Assembly: GCA_015499995.1 (NCBI GenBank)
Contig: JADNRV010000002.1
Location: 496,001 to 560,000, forward strand
Reading direction: 5' to 3'
Length of the DNA: 64,000 nucleotides
DNA from: Flammula alnicola
Taxonomy: Eukaryota; Basidiomycota; Agaricomycetes; Agaricales; Strophariaceae
Part shown: one piece after another, positions 12,145-24,196 of the stretch
How the letters are laid out: each line of letters opens with the position of its first letter
Numbering within the stretch: position 1 is the first letter of the stretch
Position numbers and translations under genes: made by a program
The notes under the pieces: generated by a model
The model's input: the letters and a program-made list of their open reading frames with translations, nothing else
Told to the model about the DNA's origin: nothing
Databases searched by the model: none

Positions 12145-14204
12145 ATGATCATTTCTTTCCTCTACAAACTTGCTCTCATTGTTCTCGGCTTTAATCTCGT
12201 TATTATGACTCGGTATCTCTTGCACTCATTTTCTATGAGGCGAGCCTTTCGTTATGTTCCCGGACCAGCAGCATCTTCCCTCCTCTGGGGTGAAGAATGG
12301 CAACTTTACCATGGCCTCCCTGGTAAACCGTACCTGGATTGGCACAAGCGCTTCGGAAAGTTGGTGAAATTTACCGGCGCATTTGGAGTGAGGATGTACC
12401 ATAATGATGTCGCCATTTCCTAACCAAATATCCTCCCCGTCGCAGCACCAGGTTCTTTCTGTCACCGATCCTCGTGCGATATCTTTTATTTTGGGCGACG
12501 GAGCCTACCATTTCCCTAAACCCCAAGGAGTGCGCGCATGGTTCAAAGCCACTCTCGGCGAGGGTATACTCTGGGTCGAAGGTAAGCTCCTTTATTTCTA
12601 ATGTGATTCGAACGGTAAATAACTTCACTCGGTACCAGGAAAAAAGGCACACGAGCGACAGCGCCGGGTCGTAGCTCCGGCATTGAAGTACGTGGAATTT
12701 ACTGTGTCATGATTTGAACCTTATTTCGAGATGCTTGAACAGCCAACAATCTGTGCGACGATTGACGGATATTTTCTTCGAAAAGTCTATCTATCTGGCC
12801 GATCAATGGAGTAAAATACTCGAACTTGACGATGGTGGAAAAGAGACCGAGATTGAAATCACTAACTGGGCAGGACGATTCGCGTACGTCTTCATTCACT
12901 TCACCGTTAGTTATCAACTCAGAAATCTACCATTTCTTCTTTTTATAGCCTTGACACTGTCGGGCGCGCCGCTTTTTCTTACGATTTTGACTGTCTTTCC
13001 GGAGAACCCCACGCCCTAGCTAGCGCTTTAGACGGTCTGACCAATAACGAACATAGGCGCTTGTCATTCTATATGCGCGCACTTTTTTGGCTGGTTCCTT
13101 CTATTCTTTCCATAGGAGAGAAAGGTAAGATGATCAGACAAGTCAAATACGAACTGGGCGCAATCGCATCCAAGATGTGGAAAGACGCAAAGTTAGCCGG
13201 CGACAGGGATAACCGGACTTTGATGGCCAATATTTGTAGGCCATTTTCTTGACCCAAGGAAATAACATATAATTTTATATTGAATTTTAGTGAAATACGA
13301 TGAAGCCTCGAATGAGCCCATGGACGAGGAGCAAATCGTTTCTCAAATGCGTACTATTATATCCGCTGGCTACGAAACCGTGTCAGCAATTGTCGCCGTC
13401 AGTTCCTTTCTATTCATACCTCATCGAATTCCAGCTCAATATGGCGCATTAGTGGATGCTATACGAGATTTCCAGCCACCCCGACTTCCAAAATCAGCTT
13501 CGGGAGGAGATATATGCCATCCCCGACCATTCCTTCGAACACCTCAATAATGATTTACCCCTCCTAGACGCAGCTCTGAAAGAAACACTGCGTTTACACC
13601 CCGCTATCCTCGAAAACCATCACGAGGTGCGCATATTTTCGATTAAAAGACGTCACGCTTTGATTGTCTATAATTTAATCTAGGCTGCTGAAACTATCAG
13701 CATTCCTCTCTCTGAACCTCTTTCAGACGGGGGAGAGACTCAGCTGGTTATTCCCAAGGGTACCATTGTCGTCATACCGGTTAATGTTCTACAGACGGAT
13801 GCAAATTTCTGGGGCAAGGACGCCGACGCCTTTCGGCCAAGTCGATGGCTGGACAGACAGAAAGGCGGTCTCTTAAAAGGACAAGAACTCCTCGCGTTCA
13901 GTGTCGGGTGAGAAACCGAGTATGCATTCGACCGCAATATCCCGTTATCTAATGAGTCGCGTATAGTCCGCGATCTTGCATTGGGAAAACGTTTGCTACA
14001 ATGGAAATCAAGGTGGGCAGTGGACAAAACAAACGATGAAACTCGGAAGCTAAATGTCAACTCTAGTCTTTGATCGTCACCCTTCTCCAACGATTCTCGT
14101 TTCGCTGTACGCGCGAGATTGAACCGTTCCAGAGCTTTGTGATTCGGCCTAGAGTGTGTGGAGAGACAGCCAGCTCTTTACCTCTGATGGTTAAGAAGCT
14201 GTAA
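12145..14204 (+). CDS. Cytochrome P450 monooxygenase (microsomal, family not assigned)
   Basis: Starts MIISFLYKLALIVLGFNLVIM, an N-terminal membrane anchor, followed by the proline hinge region VPGPAASSLLWGEEW. P450 signatures are all present after splicing: I-helix IISAGYETVSAIVAW, K-helix ALKETLRLHP (ExxR), PERF-like FRPSRWLD and the haem loop FSVGPRSCIGKTFATMEIK with the Cys ligand. The C-terminus reads FQSFVIRPRVCGETASSLPLMVKKL before TAA at 14202-14204. All exons join in frame, so the gene looks functional. It resembles the expanded Agaricomycete P450s that oxidise diverse lipophilic substrates; the substrate cannot be told. It converges on the CYP61-like gene 200 bp downstream but is not closely related to it. 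Confidence 0.85.
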
Positions 14205-14410
14205 AAAATCTTGCATCTTGGGAGCACCGGCAGGACACCAGCCCACCCATGAAAAATGAACACTTTCCCGTATTTATGCATCTGCTTTGACGACATGGAC
14301 AATCGATATGCTATTCATTCACATAGAAAAAACAGTTTTGGGAATTTAATATTTAATGATTACGAAGATATAATAAATACCATCAGACGGTGGATGGCGT
14401 CTGTTCCAGT

Positions 14411-16235
14411 TCAAGCATTCGTGCGGGGGGTCAGTCTGAGACGGCATCCGTCTTTAGGGAATGTAGTAGCGATGATGCTGAATGGGTGGAGAGGTTCAGT
14501 AACCTGTGATCGAAAGAAAGGGTGGTAAAGAACGTACTCGATCTCCGAACTTTGGGCCGTCAGGTCATGCTCCCAGTTCATCGTCACAGCCGCTGTTGCC
14601 AGCACCAATGCAATATTCATGTTGGCGTATTCCACAGCGATGCAGCGATGGACTCCACTGCCGAACACAAGGTAGTTCTTCGGGCTGGCATTGGCCGGTC
14701 CTTCAGGGTCCAACCAACGCTCCGGATTGAAGTCATCAGGGCTGGGGTAGACCTCCGGATCATGAAGAGAGTTGTAGAATGATGGGATGATCATGCTGTT
14801 GGCCGGAACGGTATAGTCGTCCGTAATAGGGAATGCGCGTGTAGCTTTATATGGGACCTGAAACAAACATGGACCCCTTGAAGTCAACAAAAGACGACCA
14901 GATTTTGAATGAAATCGAAACGCACCATTAACACAGGAGGCTTGACGCGCATGCTCTCTTTGACGACGGCTTGGAGGTAAGTCATTTGGTCCATCATTTC
15001 CAGAGTTAAAGGCTTCGAGTAGTTGCCTTGGCGGACGCGCTCTTGCTCTTCTCTAACCTTGGCCAAAATATCTGGATGATCGGAGAGATGCTGGAATCCG
15101 AAAATCAAACCACTGCTCATAGCATCTTGCGAAGCGAACAAGAAGGAGAAAAGGACCATGGCCATTTCTAAATCGCTGAAATCCTTACGGCCCTTGTAGG
15201 TAGGGTCGTTTAGAGATTGAACCCATTCGTCCAACATGCATTCAGGTTCAGCGCCACTGGCCATAGCAATTTTCGACTTATGGGCCGCGAGTTCAAGCCA
15301 GTGCATAGCAACCTTTCGAGCCTGGATAGCTTTATATACTTTGGTGCCAGGGAGGGGGAGAGGGAAGTTGACAAGTTCAAGAGACTGAGTGATGAACCAG
15401 TACTTTTCATTGATCTCATTTGCAGCATGTTCAGGAATGTGGTTTCCACAGAAAACACCGAGGGAAGTGTCCATGTTAAGGTGACGAGCGGTCATCATAA
15501 TGGGTTTGGAAGATGGATCCTGCTCGGCTTGGGCTAACCATCTCGCGAGGTGTTTGCGGCAAATAGATTCTTGGATGCCAATGTAAACCCTAAACCTCAT
15601 TCGTCAGGGAAAGAAATCCATGTTCGACAAAGGTACTCACCCAAGGGCTTTGCGTGTGAACAGAGTGTTCAAACCGCGACGGTATTCAACGTGTGACTTT
15701 CCAGTGAGGAAGACCCTATAGTGAATTATTGGAAAGGATGTGACATTGAGGATTCTGTATTCTTACCAGTTATCAGAACGAAGGATTTGTTTTCCTGAAT
15801 GGACGAGAGCAGGTTCGGCATAGGTTGGAGAGTTGAGAATCTTGCGGGAATACTCATTCGATGAAGCCATGACAATGAAGCTGACGATGCATTAGCAGCG
15901 AAACGTACTGGTGCAAAAATATGGACGTACATGTTGAAAACACTGATAGCGCTCAGGGCACCAGAATTCCATTGCTTCTTATAACCTTCCATAGAAGGGG
16001 ACAGAGAATCGGCGAATTTTCCGATCAGAGGTATAGTCCAAGAAGCACCAGGGAGATGTCGCTTCTTGTATCGGTATATGGCTTGCTCAAGGACCAGCAG
16101 AGAGGCGAGAATTGCGAGGGTGGTGAAGAGCGACGAGAAGTTCTTTCCCTGAAGAGAGAAGGAGGGCATGGGGAAGGAATATAAGGGTGCATTGCCCGTC
16201 GAGGAGGGAATGGAGGCAGAAGCTGAACGGTCCAT
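14411..16235 (-). CDS. Sterol C-22 desaturase-like cytochrome P450 (CYP61/ERG5-like)
   Basis: Begins MDRSASASIPSSTG with a membrane anchor (SLFTTLAILASLLVLEQAIY) and the CYP61 opening LPGASWTIPLIGKFADSLSPSMEGYKKQW, read in two parts. It continues with NWVFLTGKSHVEYRRGLNTLF, I-helix FLFASQDAMSSGL, K-helix VVKESMRVKPP, FPITDDYTVPANSMIIPS, SLHDPEVYPSPDDFNPERWL and the end IIATTFPKDGCRLRL, all typical of ERG5, which makes the C22-23 double bond of ergosterol. A 60-nt intron near the end (after SSEI) is needed to reach that tail; reading through adds 20 unlikely residues. The haem loop reads FGSGVHRCIAVEYA: the Gly two residues after the Cys ligand is Ala, and the usual Pro is Val, so this may be a diverged paralogue. 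A transposon begins 153 bp upstream of the ATG. Confidence 0.8.
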
Positions 16236-16385
16236 CTTGAAAGTCACGACAGCGAAAGAGCGAAGAGCGACTCTTCAAGTATCTAAAAACTTTTATTCTA
16301 CATGGGACGACTTTAACAAATTGATGCCGAACAAACGATCGGCCCGACGCTGATATAATACATGCTTACAAAAGACCACGATACA

Positions 16386-16388
16386 TGA
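16386..16388. repeat. Target-site duplication TGA, left copy
   Basis: TGA directly precedes the CACAAGG terminus and recurs directly after the mirrored CCTTGTG terminus at 24273-24275. A 3-bp duplication fits CACTA/EnSpm-type integration. Confidence 0.6.
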
Positions 16389-16464
16389 CACAAGGGGCAA
16401 ACCTAAGGGCAGTTGATTTTCAACTGCCCTTAAGGCAGTTGGCTGGCAGTCAGCCGGCAGTTGA
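16389..16464 (+). repeat. Left terminal inverted repeat
   Basis: Matches the reverse complement of 24197-24272: the first 62 bp differ only by a TA/AT swap at positions 16-17, the next 14 bp by four changes. Its inner half repeats CAGTTGGCTGG-like units, probably transposase-binding motifs. Confidence 0.9.
16406..16430. repeat. Hairpin palindrome inside the left terminal repeat
   Basis: AGGGCAGTTGA, a TTT loop, then its exact complement: an 11-bp perfect stem with a 3-nt loop. The same hairpin occurs at 24231-24255 in the right repeat. Confidence 0.9.
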
Positions 16465-16627
16465 CATTGCGTACCGCGTGACAACCGCTTGATGACAAGT
16501 TGCCAACTCCGTTTTGGGTAGCAAATTGATAGCAAATTAGCGGAATTAATTAATTATCTATAAAATCCAATGGACACTGATGAGAATTGATAACGTCTGA
16601 TAAGCAACCGTTTCTCTTCCTCTTCCA

Positions 16628-19600
16628 ATGCCGCTCGTCATATGTACCTGTACCCTTTGCAAGAAGAAATTGGTTAGCATTCATGGGGTTGAACAACCAG
16701 GTCAACAAGTTGATGCATCGACTCGTTTGCTTCATGAGAAACGTGACAAGCGCCCAGCATCACCTAAACCAAAGCATCAACCATCTCCCGGTACATCATC
16801 ACGACACTCTAGCAACTCAAACTTGCCAAAGGGTATATAATTCTATTTTCCCTCTTGTATATTTGATATCTAACTTCTAATCATAAAGAAATCCCCCTTT
16901 CTACTGGATCACTTGTGAAATTGATTTGTATTTTTGTTGTCTGGCTGCACATTAGGGCCCGTGTTAGCCGCTCAGTGGCCAACAAAATTCTGCAGGGAAT
17001 CCAGCTCATCCTGTCTATAACTCTGTCTCTGGTGGAGGTCGCTCTTGTATCATCTGGGATTTATATCCACTTTCCTCGCATCAAACTTCCTCATGATGTC
17101 CGAACCGCATACCAGCTCTATTCTATTGAACCAGACCTTATTCGGACCGCCTGCTGCCCCAAGTGCTTTTCCCTATACCCCCAGCCTGTACCTTGGAAAT
17201 GCCAATGGAAGCCATCACCTAAGTCTCGTCCATGCAATACCGAGCTATGGAAGAGTCAGAATACGCGCAAAGGACCTAAATGGGTCCCTCGAAGTTTATA
17301 CACCACGCAATCCTTTGATTCATGGCTTCGTTTTTTCTTATCACGTCAAGTAATCGAGGACGCTCTTCAAGGCACATTTCGCCAACATATTGACCATCCG
17401 GTCGCATTTGGATCTGACATGAATGATATCCAAGATAGTCCTGCATGGAAGGACTTACATGGGTTCTTTCAGTCTCCTCGCCATCTAATTTTTGGGATAT
17501 ATATTGATTGGTTCAATCCATTTACTAATAAAATTGCTGGTAAGTCACTATCATATTTAAATATCTCTCTATTAATATTTTATATCTAATTGATAGGCAA
17601 ACATGCATCTTGCGGTGCAATCGTTCTCTACTGCTTAAACCTACCCCCACATCTCCGCTACAGACCAGAGAATACCTTCATCATTGGTCTTACTCCTCCT
17701 CCTCATGTACCTACTGCAACCACCATCTGTCATCTTCTCGACCCCATCATTGCATCTGCCGCCAAATACGGTATCACTCCTGGCCAAAATGTACCGACAT
17801 TCTACCATCCTGTTGGTGCATCGGTAGAGGTGAAAATTGCACCTCTGATTGCCGATCTTGAGGCAAGCCGAAAAGTTGCTGGATTCCTGACCCACGCCGC
17901 CACTATGTTTTGCTCCTTCTGTCTCTGCACCCAGAATCAGATAGAGGATCTTAATTTTCAATCTTGGCAGCTCCGTGACAGTGCCAAGGTACGAGAGCAG
18001 GCAGAGGCATGGCGTAACGAATCGACAAAAGCTGCACGAGAGGCTTTAGAAACTGCTTCTGGTGTACGGTGGTCTCCATTTCATCATCTACCATACTGGG
18101 ATCCAGTCAAGCATGTTGTGCTAGGATTTATGCATAACTGGCTCGAAGGAATTCTGCAGCATCATCTTCGTACACTTTGGGGTATTGGTCGGGATGAAAA
18201 CGAAAGCCAGAAAGTGAAAGAAGTAGAGAAGGATGAGCAGTGGACTGAGGAGGATGTATCTGACTCTGCCGATGAACTGGATGATCTCATTCAAGAGGCA
18301 GCTGAACACGACATCGTGACTTCCATGGCTATGCAACAAGATCAACCTCCATCGCCATCTATGACCCCTCCCTTATCTCCATCTCTCTCTTCGAACTCAG
18401 CTTCTGGTTCCAATGCAACTGGATCATCCTCATCCAATACACCTACTCCTTCACAGCATCCCACCAATCCTTATCCATATAGCTTCCTCGACGAGGATAG
18501 TGACGATGATCCAGACTTTATTCCTGCCAACACTTTGCCCTTTAGTTTCAGCAATACTGAGCTACAGGCTATTCGCGATTGTATCCGGGATGTCAGCCTT
18601 CCAACATGGGTACAGCGTCCACCAACCAATCTTGGAGAGCCTGGCCATGGAAAACTCAAAGCTCGCGAATATCTCACTCTGTTCTCGAATATTTTCCCAC
18701 TCATTATTCCCGAGTTCTGGCATACTACAACAGCCACAGATGACCATCGCCAACATTTTCTATGCTTTTATCACTTAGTCGCTGCAACCAACATTATCTC
18801 CTCCTTCAAAACTTCCAATGCTGCAGCAGATGCATATACGCAGCACTACATCCAGTATCGGATGACTAGCCAACATTTATTTCCTTATTATTCCTCCAAG
18901 CCCAACCATCATTATGCTATGCACAATGGTCCTTTACTCAAGTACTGGGGACCTCTTGCTTCTTTCAGTGAGTTTCCGGGTGAGCGAATGAATGGAATGC
19001 TCCAGCGCATCAACACAAACCACCATCTTAGTATGTTTTCATTTTTATCTGGCATATATACTTGATACTAACACAGAAATAGGGGATTTGGATCTTACTA
19101 TGCTCCGTCAAATGAGCCGAAGGGCCCGCTTAGATGCTCTACTGCACGATAGCAAGGACATCAAAGATCTCGCCAATATTCTTGACCCAGCAACTCCATC
19201 CATGGAAATTGATCCAGTATCTCCTGCAGATCAGGCCAACAGTTTAGCCAAGGCACCTAAACTCCCTGCAGCAGATTATAATGCTCTACTTCACTATTTG
19301 CATCAAACTGGACGGCCTTACCGAGCATTTAATGCCTTTCCACACCCCGAAAATTCCATTATTCTTCCTCCACGGGCTCAGTATCCTCTTCAGATCCACC
19401 GTGGCGAGTGCACTTTCAGCTGTCAAAAATCACACAAAGGAAACAGTGCTATTCAATTTTATAACCCATTTACACACAGGAACGACACAGGATTTATCGA
19501 AACTATTTGGAGGCTTCCTCTCGAGGCTATGATGCGCACCTTTATTGTTGTCCGTCAACACCGATCACTTCCAGTTTCTGAAGAGGCAAAAGCACCATTT

Positions 19601-19780
19601 ATCCACCATTATGGGTTTCAAACAAGGATTGTTGATGCCCAACCATCTGAAGACTTGGTCATTATCGAGCCTACTCACATTATTACGCACCTCACAACTT
19701 TTCAACGACCGGCAGGGACTTATGGTATTGCTATGGAGACATTAGTAGTCTGTTGGGCTTTAAACAGGGGAAGGAAATAA
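16628..19780 (+). CDS. Tnp2-like transposase of a CACTA-type element
   Basis: Four exons (16628-16832, 16889-17539, 17597-19030, 19083-19780) join in frame to 995 aa. The N-terminus has a zinc-finger-like CTLCKKK followed by STRLLHEKRD (CxxC...H). The central domain shows HDVRTAYQL, CCPKCFSLYP, FGSDMNDIQDSPAW, GIYIDWFNPFTNKIAGK, CGAIVLYCLNLPPHLRYRPEN, MFCSFCLCT and LPYWDPVKHVVLGFMHNWLEGIL, an arrangement seen in the Agaricomycete Tnp2/CMC transposases, with conserved acidic residues in DWFNPF and WLEG. The C-terminus has FPGERMNGMLQRINTNHHLRDLDLTML. No stop or frameshift was seen, so it may be active. A long acidic Ser/Thr/Pro stretch (about 18210-18500) is an insert between the catalytic and C-terminal parts. 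Confidence 0.85.
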
Positions 19781-20004
19781 TATTTTGGTATTTTTACTAC
19801 TGAAAGATCAATGAAATATTACCCAAATATTACCTGTATTCCGTTGCACAATTATTGGGCGCCTAATATCTGCCGCGGGTTTCGGCTTTTTTTTGAACTG
19901 ATCAACCGTCAAAAACCGTTGATGCTCTTATTCCCACCCCCACCATATGCCCCCGCCGTCTCTCCACTCTCAACCTATCTCATTGATCATCAGCATCCTC
20001 CATC
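19781..20004 (+). other. Spacer between transposase and decayed insert
   Basis: AT-rich transposase 3' flank that turns sharply GC/CT-rich near 19930. It has a weak palindrome ATCAAC...GTTGAT around 19900-19922. The composition change marks the likely left limit of the foreign stretch. Confidence 0.4.
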
Positions 20005-22104
20005 ATGACCAACGGCACAGCAGCCTCTCGCCGCCCACACTCTCTCGTCCGCTCGTATAGCTCCGGCGCGCTCCCTGAATCCGAGCGCGAGCGCGAGTTC
20101 GATACCTACGACGAGTACGACCTCAAGGAGTCGAGCGAGGGGTCCAGCCCATCTGCAGGCAAGCCTGGCAGATCCTCGTTGCCGCCAGTGTCACGGCACA
20201 GCCGTGCCAGCACGACGACGACGCCGAACAGGAGCAGCGTCGGCATGCGGACAAGCACGAGCAGTGTTGGCTCGCGTTTCTCGTTGGAGGTTACACCTGC
20301 CTCCACCCTCGATGCACCGCCCACCAATCCGCGACGAGCACCTGCGACTTGGTGCGCCAGCGCCACCCACCCGCTGCTGCGACACTGCGACGCCGCCAGC
20401 TCTCTATACCCCAACGACCGCGCACCGTGCTGAGCTCCACCGCTCTTCGCCTCGCGTCGCCATGCCCAAGTTTCAACCCTCCGCACACAGGCCCGACTAG
20501 CAGCAGCCCCCTCTGCCCTATCAGCCCTCTCAACTGCGCGTCGGCAGTTCTTCCGCGACGCACATGCCTCCACCCTCGCCCCCCAACGACCACGCACCAC
20601 GCCAACACTCCACTACCCTTCGCCTTGCCCGTCTGCACCCCCCCACCATGCCCAATCCGCCGCCCACAGGCCCGCCCAGCACTCTCCCAGTCCTCCGATC
20701 ACTCCATCCACCGCTCCGACTCTATCTACACGTCGTTCGGCTCGTCCCAGGCGCAGGTGTGGTTTGTCGACCCCTTCTTTGTCACCTCTCTCTCACCTCT
20801 GCAAAGCCCCACCCTCAGCCAAGCCCCACCCTCAGCCTCTGCCCAAATACCCGCAACTCGCACCGCCGCACACGCACGCGCACACAATGAGACTGCCAAC
20901 CATAGTGTGGCAACCGCGGGGTGGTCTTCATTGGCTCGCTCTGCATCTCTGCAGCGGTAGGCGGTCACCGTTTCGTGCCAGGTACGTGTTTTCGCTGAAC
21001 AACAAGCTTTGTCGATGTTCACAACTCGAAGCAGGCTACGGCAGAGACACAGCAGAAGAAACAGAAGCGGAAAGCAGAGGATGGCCGACTACAGATAAAG
21101 AGGAAGGAGATGGACAAAGCGAAGGTGCGTTAGGTGATCCTAGAACTCTGTAGCCAGTACTCACTCGTCACTAGATCGCGGATGCCATAACTAACCCTGC
21201 AAACCATCTCCTTCCTCGCATACCTCAAGCATTACACAGACATCTGGACCCCATCTCGTCGTTGTTCCAAAGTCGACTGACGGGCGCGGGTGCGATGAAT
21301 GATACTCTCTGTGGCGCCGTGGTATGTTCTTCTTAGCCGTTTTCTTGTTATATGTATTGATCTTCTGCCACCCAGCCTACCTGCCTCCGTTCCCAACACA
21401 TCTGTCACCGGTGCGACCGCCGCAGGAAGCCCACCCACAAGCGGGTGCATTGAACTCTCCCTCGCCCGAGCAGCCCTCCATCAACTCTTCGTCGTCGGTG
21501 TCAGCAGCTGCCGTCGTCGACCTTCAATCGCAATTAAGAGTCATCCTCTTTCGCGTCGCCGCTCAACAAGGTGCGGGCACTCGAAGGCGCCCTCGCAGAG
21601 CAGGAGATCGTATTGCACATTTCCGTCGCCCAGCATGCTGTTGATCCGTTATTCAGGCCCATTATGTCGCTGGTGAGCCCTGGGGTGCACCATGCAGCCG
21701 GGTCATTCTTCGCAGTGGGTCTCGTTATCCAGAGCCCGGATGGACAGACGGCGGGCATATACTTTCACCCGAGGAGCAGGAATGGGTCGAGGAACCCGTC
21801 GAGTCACTCGATGGAGCGCGATCGTGGTCAGCTCACTGTGCCGAGTCTGAGAGGATCGACGCCGCGCCGTTGGGTGGGAACAAGAGGGTGAAAGAGTGTG
21901 TCGTTTGTGTCGTTGCATAACGCCTCTACGTCGAGGCGCCCGTCGCTTAACCCTAAACCCGAGTCACCATCTCCAGAGCGTGTGCTGTCAGTGGGTCCAA
22001 TGGAAGACTCGGACTCGCCTGTTCCTCATAGGAAGAGTGATGATACACGGAGGCTGGCGTCGCCTTCGAGGACGTTGGCGGATGGGATGAGCATGCCGAC
22101 TTGA
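20005..22104 (+). pseudogene. Decayed, GC-rich host-like gene fragment inside the transposon
   Basis: A clean ATG at 20005 begins MTNGTAASRRPHSLVRSYSS and continues Ser/Arg-rich to about 20300 (SVGMRTSTSSVGSRFSLEV), then frame is lost. Further coherent pieces appear in shifting frames: SSDHSIHRSDSIYTSFGSSQ (about 20695-20755), a charged coiled-coil-like QQKKQKRKAEDGRLQIKRK (about 21045-21105), SSSSVSAAAVVDLQSQL (about 21490-21535), SFASPLNKVRALEGALAEQE (about 21548-21607) and SRRPSLNPKPESPSP to LASPSRTLADGMSMP (about 21925-22100). The order and style suit one serine-rich, coiled-coil cytoskeletal or polarity protein broken by indels. I cannot name the parent. Base composition is visibly richer in C/G than either transposon gene, which suggests capture rather than an original transposon gene. 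An alternative is a third transposon gene in decay. Confidence 0.5.
20811..20846 (+). repeat. Short tandem duplication
   Basis: AAGCCCCACCCTCAGCC occurs twice back to back within the decayed stretch. It is a small local duplication consistent with relaxed constraint. Confidence 0.6.
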
Positions 22105-22275
22105 CTGAGCATGGCTCAACGGAAGGAGGACGGGCTCTTCAGGTGTGTTAGTTTGCAGGAATAAATATATGTATTTTTGTGTTTCATAATTTGTGTGACA
22201 AGAACCAACATTCAACGCTCAACGTTGACTGAAAAGAGAAGAAAAGAATGCGAGATAACAAAGAACAAAAAAAAA

Positions 22276-23955
22276 TCATGAGGCCCCCATTCCGAGAGCA
22301 ACCTCATTCTCCTCTTCCTCCTCATCCTCAGGCTCCTCCTCCTCATCCTCGTCCTCATCCTCGTCTTCATCTGAGTCATCGTCATCCCCATTCTCCCACC
22401 TCTCAAGCTCCTGCAATTCTGCCTCGGTGGGCAGATTGTACATCTTCAGGACTTCCTTGCCGAAAGTTGATGCAAATTCGTCGTCCGACAGGCTCTTCCA
22501 CTTTGCGCAATCTGCCCATGTCTGACAGTGTTCTGCCAAAGGCAGTGCAACCTTGACGCCATTTTCGGCAATGATATTGGCACGCTCGCGAAGTGTCAAG
22601 TCGTTATTCCAGTACGTGGGGCTAAACCAGTCGATAGGTACCTTGGATGGCAGAGCTTGGAACTTGGACTTCCTTGGAACCTCTGGCTCTTTGCGATGAC
22701 GTTCAGTCCTAGATTATATGGTAAGTTAGAGAAAAATGGAGAGCATACAAGAAATTCACCGGTGAGGACTACCTCTCTTGCTTCTAGCCATGCGCTGATG
22801 CTTGATATCTGCCATTCTAAAAAAATCTGTGACTTTCGTTGATCGGCCATACTTCTGCGTGATGAGGTAACTTCCACTCTCAGAGTCGAATTCATCATCA
22901 GAATGCGCCTCGGTTTCTTCAGCAAGAGCAACAACAAGGGCATTGAACCCCTCTGCTTTGAGGACGTCAACTCGGCTGTGGGCAAGCTATGAAAATTTAT
23001 TACTCCAATTTCCTAACTAATGAGATAAACACAGTGGCATACGTACCTTGCTCCGGTGTTTATATACATTCGTATTACTCTTGAGTTTGGCAACACTCTG
23101 AGGTTTCTTCTGCTCCAGCCTGGCGATGTCATGCATATATGCATGGACAAAATTCCGGTAGAGTTTCCGTATGAAGCGGTTGTTCTCGGCGAATGAAAGA
23201 TTATTTCCGACATGAGAGTACCCAAAGTTTGTTGAAACCTGCCTGAATGTTTTGAGAGCAATCTCCTCATGGAGCCCATTGTACAATGATGTCGGATTAC
23301 GGCTCAGAACGTCAGGCGCCCAACGACCAAGTTCAGCACACGCCACAGTGCCAAACATGAAAAGAAGATCAGATTCTTCCATGTGTCGAATGTTATTTGA
23401 GATGATACCGTTTTCCGGTAGAGAGCGTAGCAGACGCTCCACTCTGATGCGAGCATCATCGACATTGTTGGCGTGCTCATCCAGGGAAGTAGTGACCGTA
23501 CGCTTCACTTGTGCTCGGGAGGAGAAACGTCTTCTGAACAACAACTTCATGTCATCGGTGACCACCGGTGGGACTGTATTCTGGTCTGGCAGACCCCAGA
23601 GAATACGAACATGGAGCTCAAGTGCCAGCTAGATAAACATTTGTCAATGTAAACATAATTTCAAAGAAGCGGAGACAGTGTACGGCACCTTGGTCTCCTT
23701 TGCCTCTTTCGGTATTTCATCTTTACTCAAATGCCAATCACTTGGCCGTTTGGGCTTCTTGTGTTTCTTTGAGCGCTCGGTGGTGCGGGATTTCTTTGCG
23801 CGCGATGAGCGATTGGACGTATCACTGCTTGCTCTCTTGCGTTTAGGCCGAGAGCCTGAGGCAGCAAGCTGTGGCTGTGTAGCGCTGAGCGTCTGCTCAG
23901 AGGGGCCATCCATTTGGATATCTGGGCCATCTGAGCGGGTAGGGATGTCTGCCAT
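22276..23955 (-). CDS. Second transposon gene: basic/acidic nuclear-type protein of unknown function
   Basis: Starts MADIPTRSDGPDIQMDG at 23955. Four exons join openly: exon 1 ends KEAKETK; exon 2 begins LALELHVRILWGLP and ends YKHRSK; exon 3 begins LAHSRVDVLKAEGFNALVVA and ends after RGSPH (donor CG|GTGAAT); exon 4 begins TERHRKEPEVPRKSKF and ends at 22276. The N-terminus holds strong nuclear-localisation clusters (RPKRKRASS, RAKKSRTTERSKKHKKPKR), the middle is a conserved-looking helical region (HMEESDLLFMFGTVACAELG, SLYNGLHEEIALKTF) and the C-terminus is a run of Asp/Glu (about 22285-22380). No enzyme motif was recognised. It lies tail-to-tail with the transposase and starts near the right terminus, as expected of a transposon-encoded partner; plant CACTA elements carry a DNA-binding TnpA besides the transposase, so such a role is a guess. 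Confidence 0.75.
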
Positions 23956-24196
23956 AGCAGAACAGTAAAGGACTGATGGTACAAGAAAAAGAGCGATTGT
24001 CCTCGATTTTCGCAAGGCAAAACTCATGCCGTGCGTGGCCTCGTTGCATCCCCAACATGTCCCTTGGCACGTCGCGTCGCGCTTGCCCTTTGTCTTTGCA
24101 AAATGAGTCTCCAGCATGTGACCGAGAAATGTCACGCGCATGTTATCGGAACTTATCGCAAATGTTATCATACGTCATACTTACATATGTCCGAAA

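Noticed and set aside
14450..14530. 34-nt intron in the ERG5-like gene
   Set aside because: It breaks the frame; the 60-nt intron using the next acceptor restores the conserved end and is kept instead.
12145..16235. Two adjacent P450 genes as a secondary-metabolite cluster
   Set aside because: One is CYP61-like (sterol), the other is convergent and unrelated, and no core synthase, regulator or transporter lies nearby.
22212..22406. Met/Arg-rich reverse frame of repeated MRTRMR-like text
   Set aside because: Out-of-frame reading of the GAG/GAT repeats that code the acidic tail of the transposon's second protein.
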